64,000 bases of DNA from contig OX424570.1 in NCBI GenBank assembly GCA_949152475.1, positions 24,610,694 through 24,674,693 of the forward strand, in the 5' to 3' direction. The notes under the pieces are model-generated. The model had not been told where the DNA came from, searched no databases, and was given only the letters and a program-made list of their open reading frames with translations. Shown here piece by piece: positions 38,050-51,204 of the stretch. The stretch's first letter is position 1; every line of letters begins with the position of its first letter. Origin of the DNA: Terebella lapidaria (taxonomy: Eukaryota; Annelida; Polychaeta; Terebellida; Terebellidae). The position numbers and the translations under genes were made by a program.

Positions 38050-40750
38050 ATAAATCAATGTAAATGACCATCGTGTTTGGAGGTATCTGGAAAACTGCAA
38101 CTTTCATGGAATATTTAATGGGAAATATAACAATGAAGGCCAATCGATTAAAAAATAAAAAGCTTGCAGTAAATATTCGCCACCGATGAACCTGCCAATA
38201 TCCATTTTCGTTCGGTATTACACTTTCACCCAGTCTAGGGCTTTCCATCTTCTTGTATCCCACTTATTTCTGAAGGTCATCCGCATATAAAAATGAGATA
38301 GTTAATGGGTGTCTCTTATTTCACTTTAATTAAACGATTAGAAAACTAATGTGATATATCATAGCAGGTTCATATATAGACATTTATAAATTAAGTTGTA
38401 ACTTGAATATCCCTAGTTTCATTTGTCTCAGTTGGTTGTTGGGCAGTTGTATGACAGCTCCATCAGGTATAAATGAACAGTAGAAAGAGCAACCTCCAAC
38501 AATCGCTACATTGATGACGCCAATGTGGCTCCGAGTATTGAATTTTGACCATATCATATTCTATGTTGTCTATTAGCTTCACCAAAACCCCTTATATATT
38601 CAGTGGTAATAGAAGTGATACATACATTTATTCGGTTCCCTCTGGTTAACAGTTTTATCCGCGTTGTCTTGAATTATCCTCAGCAAATTGCCTTTTGGCT
38701 TTCACTATTGTTGCTAAACCTATTATACTGAGTTCTTTCCAAGTACCACATAAGACGAAACAGGCATTAGTTAATTGTTTGGATATTTGAATATTTCTGT
38801 CCATGTTTATAATATTAATCTCAAACTACGCCTCTGAGTCAGCACCGAATTCATCAATTATATTAACAAAACACAAAGAAAGCTCTGAATATTTGAAATC
38901 ATATTTACACAAATCAACCCAGAGTGTGCAACGCACAATATACTGTATTGAACCCAATATTGCGTCATAAGGGAAAACGAACCTAGGACATACTCCACAC
39001 TCCACACCCGGCGGTTAATGCATGTACAGAAACTATATTGGTGTGTCTGGAATAAATAATAAATAATATTTTCTCCAAAGACTAACAGACGATCGAAAAA
39101 CTTCCAGTCTTTTCATAATATAATATACAGAGGGTAAGTGAAGCTGTATTGGGTTTAAATATGAATACAAACGATGATCATGATATGAATAGTAGATCAG
39201 AACTTCTACTGCATGAGCCATCATGACTTCCTCTAACACACCATAGTCATCAGCATATATGTGTTTATTGATGTGATGGAACGCAGTTGGAAATATTTCA
39301 TACTTTGATAAACCACCATGTGAACGTTCACGGTTTCGCTTCATCCAAAGTGTTCGCATGTCATACATCGTTAATTGTGACTAAGATCATGACCTCTGTT
39401 GTGCGAAAATGTGAACACACCATCGAATTATAAATGTTTTTTTACACATGTACACCACTGGTGACTAAATTGGATTATCTTTGGATTTTATTCATTGTTT
39501 TACCATACATAACTACATTTTCACTGGTGATTCAATTGAATTATCTGTGGATATTACATACTGTCCACTCATGGGGACGCTAATATGTCTTCGGATAATA
39601 CACACAGTATGTAGATGATGGGCTTGTTTCTATTTAAAAAGTCCATTTTAGGTCAATACGTGACTACTACCGCTATTACCGAACATTCCAAGTCTTGATT
39701 CGAAACAAGTAAGCAGACCAGTCTGGCGATTTCCTTGGAGACAACGAAGTAGCATGCCAAAGATGGGGAAACACATGTTTTTCATATATGTCCGCCTTTG
39801 TTGACGCCAGTGTGGCTTTGGATTATTGGAAATAGATCGATACATGTATACACTGATATATTATCGACGCTGTTCCTCAGTATAGAAGAAAGATATTCCC
39901 TGGCTCATCTAAGTTTGCTCTTGCCGTATTATCAAAAAGTATTTTCAGTGGATAAAAATTTATGGATATTGTCGCGGTCCTAGACCAAATTGTATAAAGA
40001 CAAAATATAACATCTCCCGCGATGGACAAACTCCAGATTGGGCCTCATCAACGAAACTATGATATTCAGTTTGGATTACACGACCAGAGTCGATACGTTA
40101 AAGTCAAGAACAGTTGCATGAGGATACATAGATGTGGATGATGACAGTGTGATGATACATATATGCATACAAGTAACACCTTGTTCACCATAACCAATGA
40201 TACGAAAATATGTATAAAAGTATTAGACATCTTTTCATCAAATTATCTTCCCTCAAATAATATTGAGTATAACTCCAGATTATTTCACCTCAACTTGAAA
40301 AAAATCCTTATGAATGCTAAATGCTTGGCGATATATCTTTTCCATGTATTACGAGCATATAGGTATTCATATTTGGTGACATTGAAATTGACCTCATTTA
40401 ACCTTGAATACGGGAAGTAATATATCCGCCTTAAATATGAAATTCGTCTGTGGACACCGAGTCTTTTGAAATCAGGTTTGTATATAGAACTGAAGTTTAT
40501 AACATGAGCATGTCGGTATACAGTTGAGAGTCATACATGTTTATGTTGCATTCTATGTTGGAACTGAAATTGATGCCATATGGTGTTTTCATCTCCAGAT
40601 ACGTAACTAGACTATGGTTACGTATGGAGACTATGGAGACAAAACACTAGAAGTTAGGGTTTTTGTTGATCATTTTCATACCATTGAATGTGACATAAAA
40701 GATGACTTTGAGTGATATTGTGGATATCATTTAGTATGCTATTTGAGAGA
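38050..40750. other. Non-coding stretch left of the tandem array
   Basis: AT-rich. An imperfect duplication starting CACTGGTGA at 39456 and 39522 (period about 66 bp) is followed by related TTGGATTAT motifs to about 39830. No gene recognised. Confidence 0.4.
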
Positions 40751-43738
40751 AACCTAGTTTACGCTTGGATTATGAACATACATGACATAATGTACATGTA
40801 ACTTGAATCATCCATCTTCGGCTGCTGGGTGTGAGCTATTGGTGCCTGCTGACTATTGATACACTGAAAAAAATCTGTGGCGGTAGGCTACGGTACCTCT
40901 GGCGTTACGCCATCTTTCTCTCTAATCTGATTTCATTTTTGCCATTAAATCTGATGACACGATGGATGGCTTCACTCCGGATTAATTACATGTACGCTGT
41001 AAGCACAATAGCACATGTAAAATATATGTTGTTGATTAAGATGGAACGCCGTCATGACCAAATCCTGGAAATCCCCAATTTCCCAAAGAACGTTGAAAAT
41101 ATACACTTCCTATACTTTATAACTGAAAATGAATCATTCACACCCGGTGGAATGTGGCAACCATTTTTACGACCATGACACATTTTCGTTAATAATTTAT
41201 TTGCTACGCTGACTGTAAAATACCCATGAAAGTAAAGCACACTGTATATTGTGGCGTCGCTATCCAACAACTTCTCAAAGCACTTGATAAAAAAACAGGC
41301 ATCACAGTTGTTCCTACCAGACATCAATGACATCAATAATAATCACATAATGGAAATGAAAATACATAATGTTGTAAATAAGATTGGTAGTGGGTGATTT
41401 ATTGGCGAACACCGTTAATGAATCGGTTTTGATATGGTACATATCAGCGACAAATCCCCTATATGATATTTCAAGCTCAACAAGACACTTCATCCGCCGG
41501 TTTGATAGAATAAGAAAATCTGTTCAGTAGAAAAATTGTTCACGAATCCGTGTTTCAACCGCCCATTGAAGTCGCGTATTGTGTCCGAGTTGTATTGTAA
41601 TATAATAAAATCTAATATTTATCATAGCCTCCTCATGACTTCAGTGTGGCCATTAATATGTTTGAGCGAGGTATATTTTGTTTATACAAAATCGTTCATA
41701 TTAGCTTTCTTTTGTCACCCTCGAAATGTGGTTGTATTCGTTGATGTATATATTTATATAATTTATAGGCATAAGCTATGAAATAATAATAATAATAAAT
41801 AATAATAATAGGAATAATAATAATTCGAATTTAGTTTTACAACGTGAGAAACCACCATTCGCGTGTAATGTGGGAAGCCAGAGGCTTGTAATTTACAGCT
41901 TCACGTTAAGATAGTTCGAAACGAGAGTGATCTGTGCAGTGATCAACCCTTACGATGTCTCAGCTGATGAGCACTTGTTTATTTATTTTTGGAATTCATG
42001 ACGGTTGCCACCTGTGGGGCAGGAAAAGCTCACTCTCCGAAACACCTGTTTTCACCTCATTATGGGCATATATGCGGGTTCATGAAATTCCATAAAAGTT
42101 TCTTCGGTTTTGTGGACTTTGAGATTGGATAACGGACTCGGTTTTGTTCGCTTAGATATTTTACACTTGGGTATTGCTTCCGTGTTTACAATTTTGTCAC
42201 CATAACCAGTTATTGAACACTGCATACTTCATATAATAAACCGGTCGGTAAAACGTGCGCCAAACGTATTCACAAGATTGAAGATACCATAACAAAATAC
42301 ACGTGTTTACAAACCCACTAAGTATGACTGGCTAATTCGCTTCATTGAGATATGTCATTTGTCGAGATTAGGCCATTTATCCCAACATGTTATGAATGTT
42401 ATTTGCTGGAGCCATTTCAATGTTGACTGTTATGTCTGCCCGTGTGTAGATATGACTCATGCCACAGTCTGCGCCAAAGTGACTTTATTAAGGACAAGAC
42501 CAGAATTTCGTGCAATGGGAGTTCTTACATCTTTATGAATGAAAGTCTAATGGCACGACATTTATGGTCCTTGTTTTTTTAAGTAACTGCCTTTTCGTCG
42601 AAGTTTTCGTAGGACATACGAGTTTATCTTTAGTTCATATCACGTGCTCATTCGAATACCAATCACGTTCATAAAACACGAGACATAAATATGATACACA
42701 ATATTTGGTTGGTAAAGTCACGTATGCACCGCGGAGTACACCTGTACACATATCAATTTTCGCATTGCAGTTTTTCTGCTTGACCTATCAATTTCTGCTT
42801 GACCTATCAGTTTTATGGATTACCTGTCACGGGTGAATAAAGAGTCGGGACTTTGCGGAGTCGCACATATATACTATTTTGTTGCGAGGCTGAATTTGTA
42901 TCAATTATTTAAACCAGTGGTGCGTATCACGCGAAAAAAAGTTCATGTGCACTCCATAAATGATAAGCACTCCTTGAATATCGATTCGTTTCATACAAGA
43001 AGATTTTAGAGGTATCGTTAGGTGTGGTAAATGGAAATAGGCCATGTGCTTGGTTGACATTGGTGCATTTCAATTCACGGGAGTTATTCAAATATTTTCG
43101 ACTATGGAACGAAGTAATTTTCGTAATGGTGTCTTTGTTGACAGAAATAATACAACGAGAATGACTTGTATTATATCTCATTGACTTCAGGTCTACTCAG
43201 TACTCAGCACGTTGATCTTTATCGTGAAGAGCTCGTCATCATGAACACGACAACAAAACATACTTTAAGCAACAAGTGCATGACTATGGCAAGCCAAGTG
43301 GTCCATACACGTAGGTGGCATTATTATTGTTTACAACGTAAATCTGTTGGATCACACATACCGTTCGAATCTGCTGAAGTCGTGAAATTGAAACGGACCT
43401 TAGAATGTTGATTTCTCTCCAATCTTCCGATGACCGATGATGGACAAGATACAAGGAACTTCCATTGTCCAATATTCACTTTTATCCCGCATAAAACGCC
43501 ATTTCTGATCACGGTAACGTTTGAGTGAGTGATTGAACCCTGGAGTGTGATCAATGATGGTCCGTCTGATAGCCAGTTTTCGACGTAGTCTGGTGCATGA
43601 TTGATAGGGGATTTTCCATACCATAATCACATTTTCACAACGTAAAGTTTACCAGAGATTCGTTTTTCGATATGGTTCAATTATTAATAGTTGTGAACGA
43701 TAGAGAAATGAGAGAAATATTCTTAAAAGATCTTCGAA
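40751..43738 (+). repeat. Tandem array unit 1 (about 2.99 kb)
   Basis: First of three head-to-tail copies of the same unit, defined by the boundary AACCTAG(T/C)TTACGCTTGG. Nearly identical to unit 2 over most of its length (for example 40931-41340 against 43930-44338), with small indels and a variable AAT microsatellite near 41785. Conserved ORFs on opposite strands of one segment (plus 40831-41178, minus 41052-41336) occur in all copies. They match no family I recognise, and their conservation is explained by recent duplication of the DNA. Confidence 0.93.
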
Positions 43739-46731
43739 AACCTAGCTTACGCTTGGATTATGAACATACATGACGTAATGTACATGTAAAATGTAACATG
43801 TACCATCCATATTCGGCTGCTGGGTGTGAGCTATAGGTGCCTGCTGACTATTGATACCCTGAAAAAAATAATCTGTGGCAGTAGGCTACGGTATCTCTGG
43901 TGTTAGGTTATCTATCTCTCTAATCTGATTTTATTTTTGCCATTAAATCCGATGACACGATGGATGGCTTCACTCCGGAATAATTACATGTACGCTGTAA
44001 GCACAATAGCACATGTAAAATATATGTTGTTGATTAAGATAGAACGCCGTCATGACCAAATCCTGGAAATCCCCAATTTCCCAAAGAACGTTGAAAATAT
44101 ACACTTCCTATACTTTATAACTGAAAATGAATCATTCATACCCGGTGGAATGTGGCAACCATTTTTACGACCATGACACATTTTCGTTAATAATTTATTT
44201 GCTATGCTGACTGTAAAATACCCATGAAAGTAAAGCACACTGTATATTGTGGCGTCGCTATCCAACAACTTCTCAAAGCACTTGATAAAAAAACAGGCAT
44301 CACAGTTGTTCCTACCAGACATCAATGACATCAATAATAATCACATAATGGAAATGAAAATACATAATGTTGTAAATAAGATTGGTAGTGGGTGATTTAT
44401 TGGCGAACACCGTTAATGAATCGGTTTTGATCTGCTACATATCAGCGACAAATCCCGTATATGATATTTCAAGCTCAACAAGACACTTCATCCGCCGGTT
44501 TGATAGAATAAGAAAATCTGTTCAGTAAAAAAATTGTTCACGAATCCGTGTTTCAACCGCCCATTGAAGTCGCGTATTGTGTCCGAGTTGTATTGTAATA
44601 TAATAAAATTTAATATTTATCATAGCCTCCTCATGACTTCAGTGTGGCCATTAATATGTTTGAGCGAGGTATATTTTTTTTTATACAAAATCGTTCATAT
44701 TAGCTTTCTTTTGTCACCCTCGAAATGTGGTTGTATTCGTTGATGTATATATTTATATAATTTATAGGCATAAGCTATGAAATAATAATAATAATAATAA
44801 TAATAATAGGAATAATAATAATTCGAATTTAGTTTTACAACGTGAGAATCCACCAATCGCGTGTATTGTGGGAAGCCAGAAGCTTGTAATTTACAGCTTC
44901 ACATTAAGATAGTTCGAAATGAGAGTGATCTGTGCAGTGATCAACCCTTACTATGTCTCAGCTGATGAGCACTTGTTTATTTATTTTTGGAATTCATGAC
45001 GGTTGCCACCTGTGGGGCAGGAAATGCTCACTCTCCGAAACACCTGATTTCACTTCCTTATGGACATATATGCGGGTTCATGAAATTCCATAAAAGTTTC
45101 TCGATTTCGTGGACTTTGAGATTGGATAACGGACTCGCTTTTGTTCGCTTAAATATTTTATACATGGGTATTTGTTCCATGTTTACCGTATTGTCACCTT
45201 AATCAGCTATTGATCTGAGTTTACTTTTTATCATAAGCCGGTCGGTAAAACATGATTGATTCGTGTTCACAAGATTGAAGATACCATACATATCAAAATA
45301 CACATGTTTAAAAGTCCACTGAGTATGACTGGCTAATTCGCTTCATTGAGATATGTCATTTGTCGAGATTAGGCCATTTATCCCAACATGTTATGAATGT
45401 TATTTGCTGGAGCCATTCCAATGTTGACTGTTATGTCTGCCCGTGTGTAGATATGACTCATGCCACAGTCTGCGCCAAAGTGACTTTATTAAGGACAAGA
45501 CCAGAATTTCGTGCAATGGGAGTTCTTACATCTTTATGAATGAAAGTCTAATGGCACGACATTTATGGTCCTTGTTTTTTTGAGTAAATGCCTTTTCGTC
45601 GAAGTTTTCGTAGGACATACGAGTTTATCTTTAGTTCATATCACGTGCTCATTTGAATACCAATCACGTTCATAAAACACGAGACATAAATATGATACAC
45701 AATATTTGGTTGGTAAAGTCACGTATGCACTGCGGAGTACACCTGTACACATATCAATTTTTCGCATTGCAGTTTTTATGCTTGACCTATCAATTTCTGC
45801 TTGACCTATCAGTTTCATTGATAACCTGTCACGGGTGAATAAAGAGTCGGGACTTTGCGGAGTCGCACATATATACTATTTTGTTGCGAGGCTGAATTTG
45901 TATCAATTATTTAAACCAGTGGTGCGTATCACGCGAAAAAAGTTCATGTGCACTCCATAAATGATAAGCACTCCTTGAATATCGATTCGTTTCATACAAG
46001 AAGATTTTAAAGGTGTGGTATATGGAAGTTGGCCATGTGCTTGGTTGACATTGGTGCATTTCAATTCACGGGAGTTATTCAAATATTTTCGACTATGGAA
46101 CGAAGTAATTTTCGTAATGGTGTCTTTGTTGACAAAAATAATACAACGAGAATGACTTGTATTATATCTCATTGACTTCAGGTCTACTCAGTACTCAGCA
46201 CGTTGATCTTTATCGTGAAGAGCTCGTCATCATGAACACGACAACAAAACATACTTTAAGCAACAAGTGCATGACTATGGCAAGCCAAGTGGTCCATACA
46301 CGTAGGTGGCATTATTATTGTTTACAACGTAAATCTGTTGGATCACACATACCGTTTGAATCTGCTGAAGTCGTGAAATTGAAACGGACTTTAGAATGTT
46401 GATTTCTCTCCAATCTTCCGATGACCGATGATGGACAAGATACAAGGAACTTCCATTGTCCAATATTCACTTTTATCCCGCATAAAAAGTCATTTCTGAG
46501 CACGGTAACGTTTGAGTGAGTGATTGAACCCTGGAGTGTGATCAATGATGGTCCGTCTGATAGCCAGTTTTCGACATAGTCTGGTGCATGATTTGTAGGG
46601 TTTTTTTTCCATACCATAATCACATTTTCACAAAGTAAAGTTTACCAGAGATTCGTTTTTCGATATGGTTCAATTATTAATAGTTGTGAACGATAGAGAA
46701 ATGAGAGAAATATCCTTAAAAGATCTTCGAA
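43739..46731 (+). repeat. Tandem array unit 2 (2,993 bp)
   Basis: Second copy of the unit, period 2,988 bp from the first. It differs from unit 1 most in a patch at about 45190-45300, where units 1 and 3 agree better with each other. That patchiness suggests gene conversion or unequal exchange. Carries the same ORFs as the other units (for example plus 43937-44176 and minus 44050-44334) with one or two residue changes. Confidence 0.93.
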
Positions 46732-49637
46732 AACCTAGCTTACGCTTGGATTATGAACATACATGACGTAATGTACATGTAACATGTACCATCCATGTTC
46801 GGCTGCTGGGTGTGAGCTATAGGTGCCCGCTGACTATTGATACACTGAAAAAAATAATCTGTGACGGTAGGCTACGGTAGCTCTGGTGTTACGCCATCTT
46901 TCTCTCTAATCTGATTTTATTCTTGCCATTAAATCCGATGACACGATGGATGGCTTCACTCCGGAATAATTACATGTACTGTGTAAGCACAATAGCACAT
47001 GTAAAATATATGTTGTTGATTAAGATAGAACGCCGTCATGACCAAATCCTGGAAATCCCCAATTTCCCAAAGAACGTTGAAAATATACACTTCCTATACT
47101 TTATAACTGAAAATGAATCATTCACACCCGGTGGAATGTGGCAACCATTTTTACGACCATGACACATTTTCGTTAATAATTTATTTGCTATGCTGACTGT
47201 AAAATACCCATGAAAGTAAAGCACACTGTATATTGTGGCGTCGCTATCCAACAACTTCTCAAAAGCACTTGATAAAAACAAGCATCGCAGTTGTTCCTAC
47301 CAGACATCAATGACATAAATAATAATCACATAATGGAAATGAAAATACATAATGTAAATACGATTGGCAGTGGGTGATTTATTGGCGAACACCGTTAATG
47401 AATCGGTTTTGATCTGCTACATATCAGCGACAAATCCCGTATATGATACTTCAAGCTCAACACGACACTTCATCCGGCGGTTTAATAGAATAAGAAAATC
47501 TGTTCAGTAATTGAATTGTTCACGAATCCGTGTTTCAACCGCCCATTGAAGTCGCGTATTGTGTCCGAGTTGTATTGTAATATAATACAATTTAATATTT
47601 ATTATAGCCTCCTCATGACTTCAGTGTGGCCATTAATATGTTTGAGCGAGGTATATATATATATATTTTTTTATACAAAATCGTTCATATTAGCTTTCTT
47701 TTGTCACCCTCGAAATGTGGTTGTGTTCGTTGATGTATATATTTATATAATTTATAGAAATAAGCTATGAAATAATAATAATAATTCGAATTTATTTTTA
47801 CAACGTGGGAAACCACCATTCGCGTGTATTGTGGGAAGCCAGAGGCTTGTAATTTACAGCTTCACGTTGAGATAGTTCGAAACGAGAGTGATCTGTGCAG
47901 TGATCAACCCTTACGATGTCTCAGCTGATGAGCACTTGTTTATTTATTTTTGGAATTCATGACGGTTGCCACATGTGGGGCAGGAAATGCTCACTCTGCA
48001 AAACACCTGATTTCACCTCCTTATGGGCATATATGCGGTTCATGAAATTCCATAAAAGTTTCTCGATTTTGTTTACTATTTTGGCACCATAACCAGTTTT
48101 TGATCACTGCATACTTTAGATCATAAACCGGTCAGTAAAACATGCGTGAAACGTGTTCACAAGATCAAAGATACCATAAATATCAAAATACACGTGTTTA
48201 CAAAGCCACTGAGTATGGCTGGCTAATTCGCTTCATTGAGATATGTCATTTGTCGAGATTAGGCCATTTATCCCAGCATGTATGGATGTCATTTGCTGGA
48301 GCCATTTCAATGTTGACTGTTATGTCTGCCCGTGTGTAGCTATGACTCATGCCACAATCTGCGCCAAAGTGACTTTATTAAGGACAAGACCAGAATTTCG
48401 TGCAATGGGAGTTCTTACATCTTTATGAATGAAAGTCTAATGGCACGACATTTATGGTCCTTGTTTTTTCAAGTAAATGCCTTTTCGTCAAAGTTTTCGT
48501 AGGACATACGAGTTTATCTTTAGTTCATATCACGTGCTCATTTGAATACCAATCACGTTCATAAAACACCGAGACATAAATATGATACACAATATTTGGT
48601 TGGTAAAGTCACGTATGCACCGCGGAGTACACCTGTACACATATCAATTTTCGCATTGCAGTTTTTCTGCTTGACCTATCAATTTCTGCTTGACCTATCA
48701 GTTTTATTGATAACCTGTCACGGGTGAATAAAGAGTCGGGACTTTGCGGAGTCGCACATATATACTATTTTGTTGCGAGGCTGAATTTGTATCAATTATT
48801 TAAACCAGTGGTGCGTATCACGCGAAAAAAGTTCATGTGCACTCCATAAATGATAAGCACTCCTTGAATATCGATTCGTTTCATACAAGAAGATTTTAAA
48901 GGTGTGGTATATGGAAGTTGGCCATGTGCTTGGTTCTAGGTGACATTGGTGCATTTCAATTCACGGGAGTTATTCAAATATTTTCGACTACGGAACGAAG
49001 TAATTTTCGTAATGGTGTCTTTGTTGACAAAAATAATACAACGAGAATGACTTGTATTATATCTCATTGACTTCAAGTCTACTCAGTACTCAGCACGTTG
49101 ATCTTCATCATGAAGAGCTCGTCATCATGAACACGACAACAAAACATACTTTTAGCAACAAGTGCATGACTATGGCAAGCCAAGTGGTCCATACACGTCG
49201 GTGGCATTAGGAAATTTATTGCCCAACTATAAGTAATTTTATGGGAGAGTAATTTTCCCGCTGTTCACATGTATTATAATCACATCGGTCTACAGTTCGA
49301 TGTGGTATTAAAGGGTATATATCACGAAAATACAACATCAGCTTATTTGAAGCCACTCGTTGAGCTGAATAGAACAGTTTTTACAGAATGTTGATATCTC
49401 GATTTGTTAAAAAGTTATAGCTATTTAAATTTTGAAAATCCGGCAAATTTCTCCCAATAGTCTTGAAAAATCTGTCAGCTAATTAGTATGCAAATAAGAT
49501 GTGTGACGTCATTGACAGATTGCTTTTTAATGAGGCGTTTAAACATGTCACAATTAGGCATTTAAACTTATGTTAGGTCACTAAAACTTATCAGTTATAT
49601 CGTTCAGTAGGAATAGTCAGTGAGTGCATGTCAATTT

Positions 49638-49655
49638 TGGTTGCCATGGCAACCA
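49638..49655. promoter_or_regulatory. Perfect RFX X-box palindrome, left arm
   Basis: TGGTTGCCATGGCAACCA is a perfect 18-bp palindrome whose core GTTGCCATGGCAAC matches the RFX-factor X-box consensus exactly. It is mirrored in the other arm at 50046-50063. Confidence 0.6.
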
Positions 49656-49669
49656 TAGTGCTGATTTGG

Positions 49670-49694
49670 CCCTTAGCAACAAGGTTGCTAAGGG
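49670..49694. promoter_or_regulatory. Inverted pair of GTTGCTAAGGG half-sites
   Basis: CCCTTAGCAAC and GTTGCTAAGGG form a perfect 11-bp inverted repeat with a 3-nt spacer. The half-site resembles an X-box half. It recurs as GGTTGCTAAGGG near 49894 and in a near-palindrome at 50007-50031. Confidence 0.5.
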
Positions 49695-50045
49695 TGGTAT
49701 TCAAGTTAAAACAAGACATAAAAGTATCAAACCAGTTTAGATTTCAGGGCAGTGACAATATTTTATGTGATTGATCAACAAAATGTACAAAAACACTCCT
49801 TAACAACCGATACAGGCCTGAGAAATCACTGACGTTTAGAGCCATGTTAAGTTAATGTATCCTATTATCGCTGGTTTCCAATGCCTGTATTGGTTGCTAA
49901 GGGTTGTGTTCAGACATTTTGCTGATATATTCCTCAATATATTGCTAATACTCTATTGTCTGAAATGGTTTCATTCATGTATATCTCGCTTTTAATCAGA
50001 TATTGGCCCTAACAACCATGGTTGCTAAGGGCCCAGCCAAGCCAT

Positions 50046-50063
50046 TGGTTGCCATGGCAACCA
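50046..50063. promoter_or_regulatory. Perfect RFX X-box palindrome, right arm
   Basis: Same 18-bp palindrome TGGTTGCCATGGCAACCA as at 49638-49655, preserved without mismatch although the surrounding arms have diverged. Confidence 0.6.
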
Positions 50064-50604
50064 CAAATTTCATGAAATCACTGACTATTCCAACTAAAAA
50101 ACATAAAAAATGGATTTTAGTGAAAAAATATGGATACAAACGGTATCAATATTCCATCTTAGAATGCCTTATTAAAAAGCAGTCTGTCAATGACGTCACA
50201 CAGCTCATTTGCATATTAATTAGCTGTCAGATTCTGTTGCCAGATTTTTTAAATATATACATGTTTAAAGTTTCATAGCTTTGGGATGAATCATGATATC
50301 AATATGCTGTGAAGACCATTTTGTTCAGCTCAAATAGTGCTTTCACATACATAACAAAAACCAATATTGAATTTTCGTGATATATACCCTTTAAATACCT
50401 TCGGTATCATTATATCAATAACAATTCGCTACGCTTCAATGCGGTGTGTGTATCCAGCCTCGTTTTGATTTCCTTTGTTCTTCAATCAGTGTTCCGCCAT
50501 TAAGTTGTGTCGATCGTCATTGTTTACATGTTCAATATCGTCGATAACTTGTCATATGTAACATTTTTTTCCATGATCTTGTGACACGTTGCTTATGATT
50601 GTGC

Positions 50605-51087
50605 ATGGCTGCCGAAATAGTTATTTTCGGGCACAGCTTGGTTCGAAAATTACGTGACTTTACGGTGCAAATTGGACGGTACAATTTGGATTTGGATCGA
50701 GAGCATTTCCGCGTGTATTTCCACTGCCGCGGCGGTCTAACATTGGATAACATTCACGACGAAACTGAAATTAATTGCAATTTACATCCACACGCGATTG
50801 TATTGGATTTGGGCGCTTATGACTTGGACGGAAAGTCTAAGCCCGGCCCAAAATTTGTGGCCCGTAGCATTGGTCTTTTCGCCCGGGAATTAAAGCGATT
50901 ATCTGGTGCTCTTTTTGTGTACATTGTACAATCCTATCACAGACAGAAACCTCGGCGGCGCAATTACGAGGACGTTCTGACAGTTTTCAACGACGAATTG
51001 AAGAACTTCTGTCGCGGCTTTCCCAGAGATCTCCAGTTCTGGCCTCACAAAAATTTGCACAGAGACTGGAAGTTAAGTATAGGATAA
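50605..51087 (+). CDS. SGNH/GDSL-hydrolase-like ORF of the inserted retroelement (C-terminally truncated)
   Basis: From the ATG at 50605 the frame reads MAAEIVIFGHSLVRKLRDF, in which GHS fits the nucleophile block I of SGNH hydrolases. FHCRGGLTLDNI corresponds to the block II Gly, and LDLGAYDL sits where a G-x-N-D block III is expected, though the Asn is replaced. The frame ends after HRDWKLSIG, just where retroelement SGNH proteins normally continue to the catalytic D-x-x-H block, which is absent. About 160 residues remain of an expected 200 or so. An upstream TTG at 50599 is not a likely start. Either the ORF is truncated or the end is removed by splicing: AAGTTAAGT at 51070 resembles a donor, and TTTTGACAG ending at 51204 is an acceptor just before the next ORF. 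The SGNH fold call is from motifs only. Confidence 0.6.
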   Translation: MAAEIVIFGHSLVRKLRDFTVQIGRYNLDLDREHFRVYFHCRGGLTLDNIHDETEINCNLHPHAIVLDLGAYDLDGKSKPGPKFVARSIGLFARELKRLSGALFVYIVQSYHRQKPRRRNYEDVLTVFNDELKNFCRGFPRDLQFWPHKNLHRDWKLSIG

Positions 51088-51204
51088 TCGGTGAAGTGGA
51101 GCGACTCTGGAAAATAATCGACGAGCCGAAGGCGAGTCCATTTTGTTTTCCAGAGATTATTTGATTACACAGATTATTTGCATTCTTTCCTGTTATTTTG
51201 ACAG

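Larger units (their letters stand above)
49308..50394. mobile_element. Nested foldback/MITE element with TTAA target duplication and X-box palindromes
   Basis: The element spans 49312-50390, flanked on both sides by TTAA (49308-49311, 50391-50394). Its tips are exact inverted repeats AGGGTATATATCACGAAAAT. Imperfect complementarity continues for several hundred bases in each arm, including the TGACGTCA-containing blocks near 49506 and 50192. TTAA duplication with short perfect tips suggests a piggyBac-type non-autonomous element. The plus ORF at 50003-50278 is arm sequence, not a gene. Confidence 0.82.

Noticed and set aside
43937-44334. ORFs conserved among the three tandem units, as candidate genes
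   Set aside because: Conservation is fully explained by recent duplication, and ORFs on both strands of the same segment are equally preserved; no initiation or splice context singles one out.
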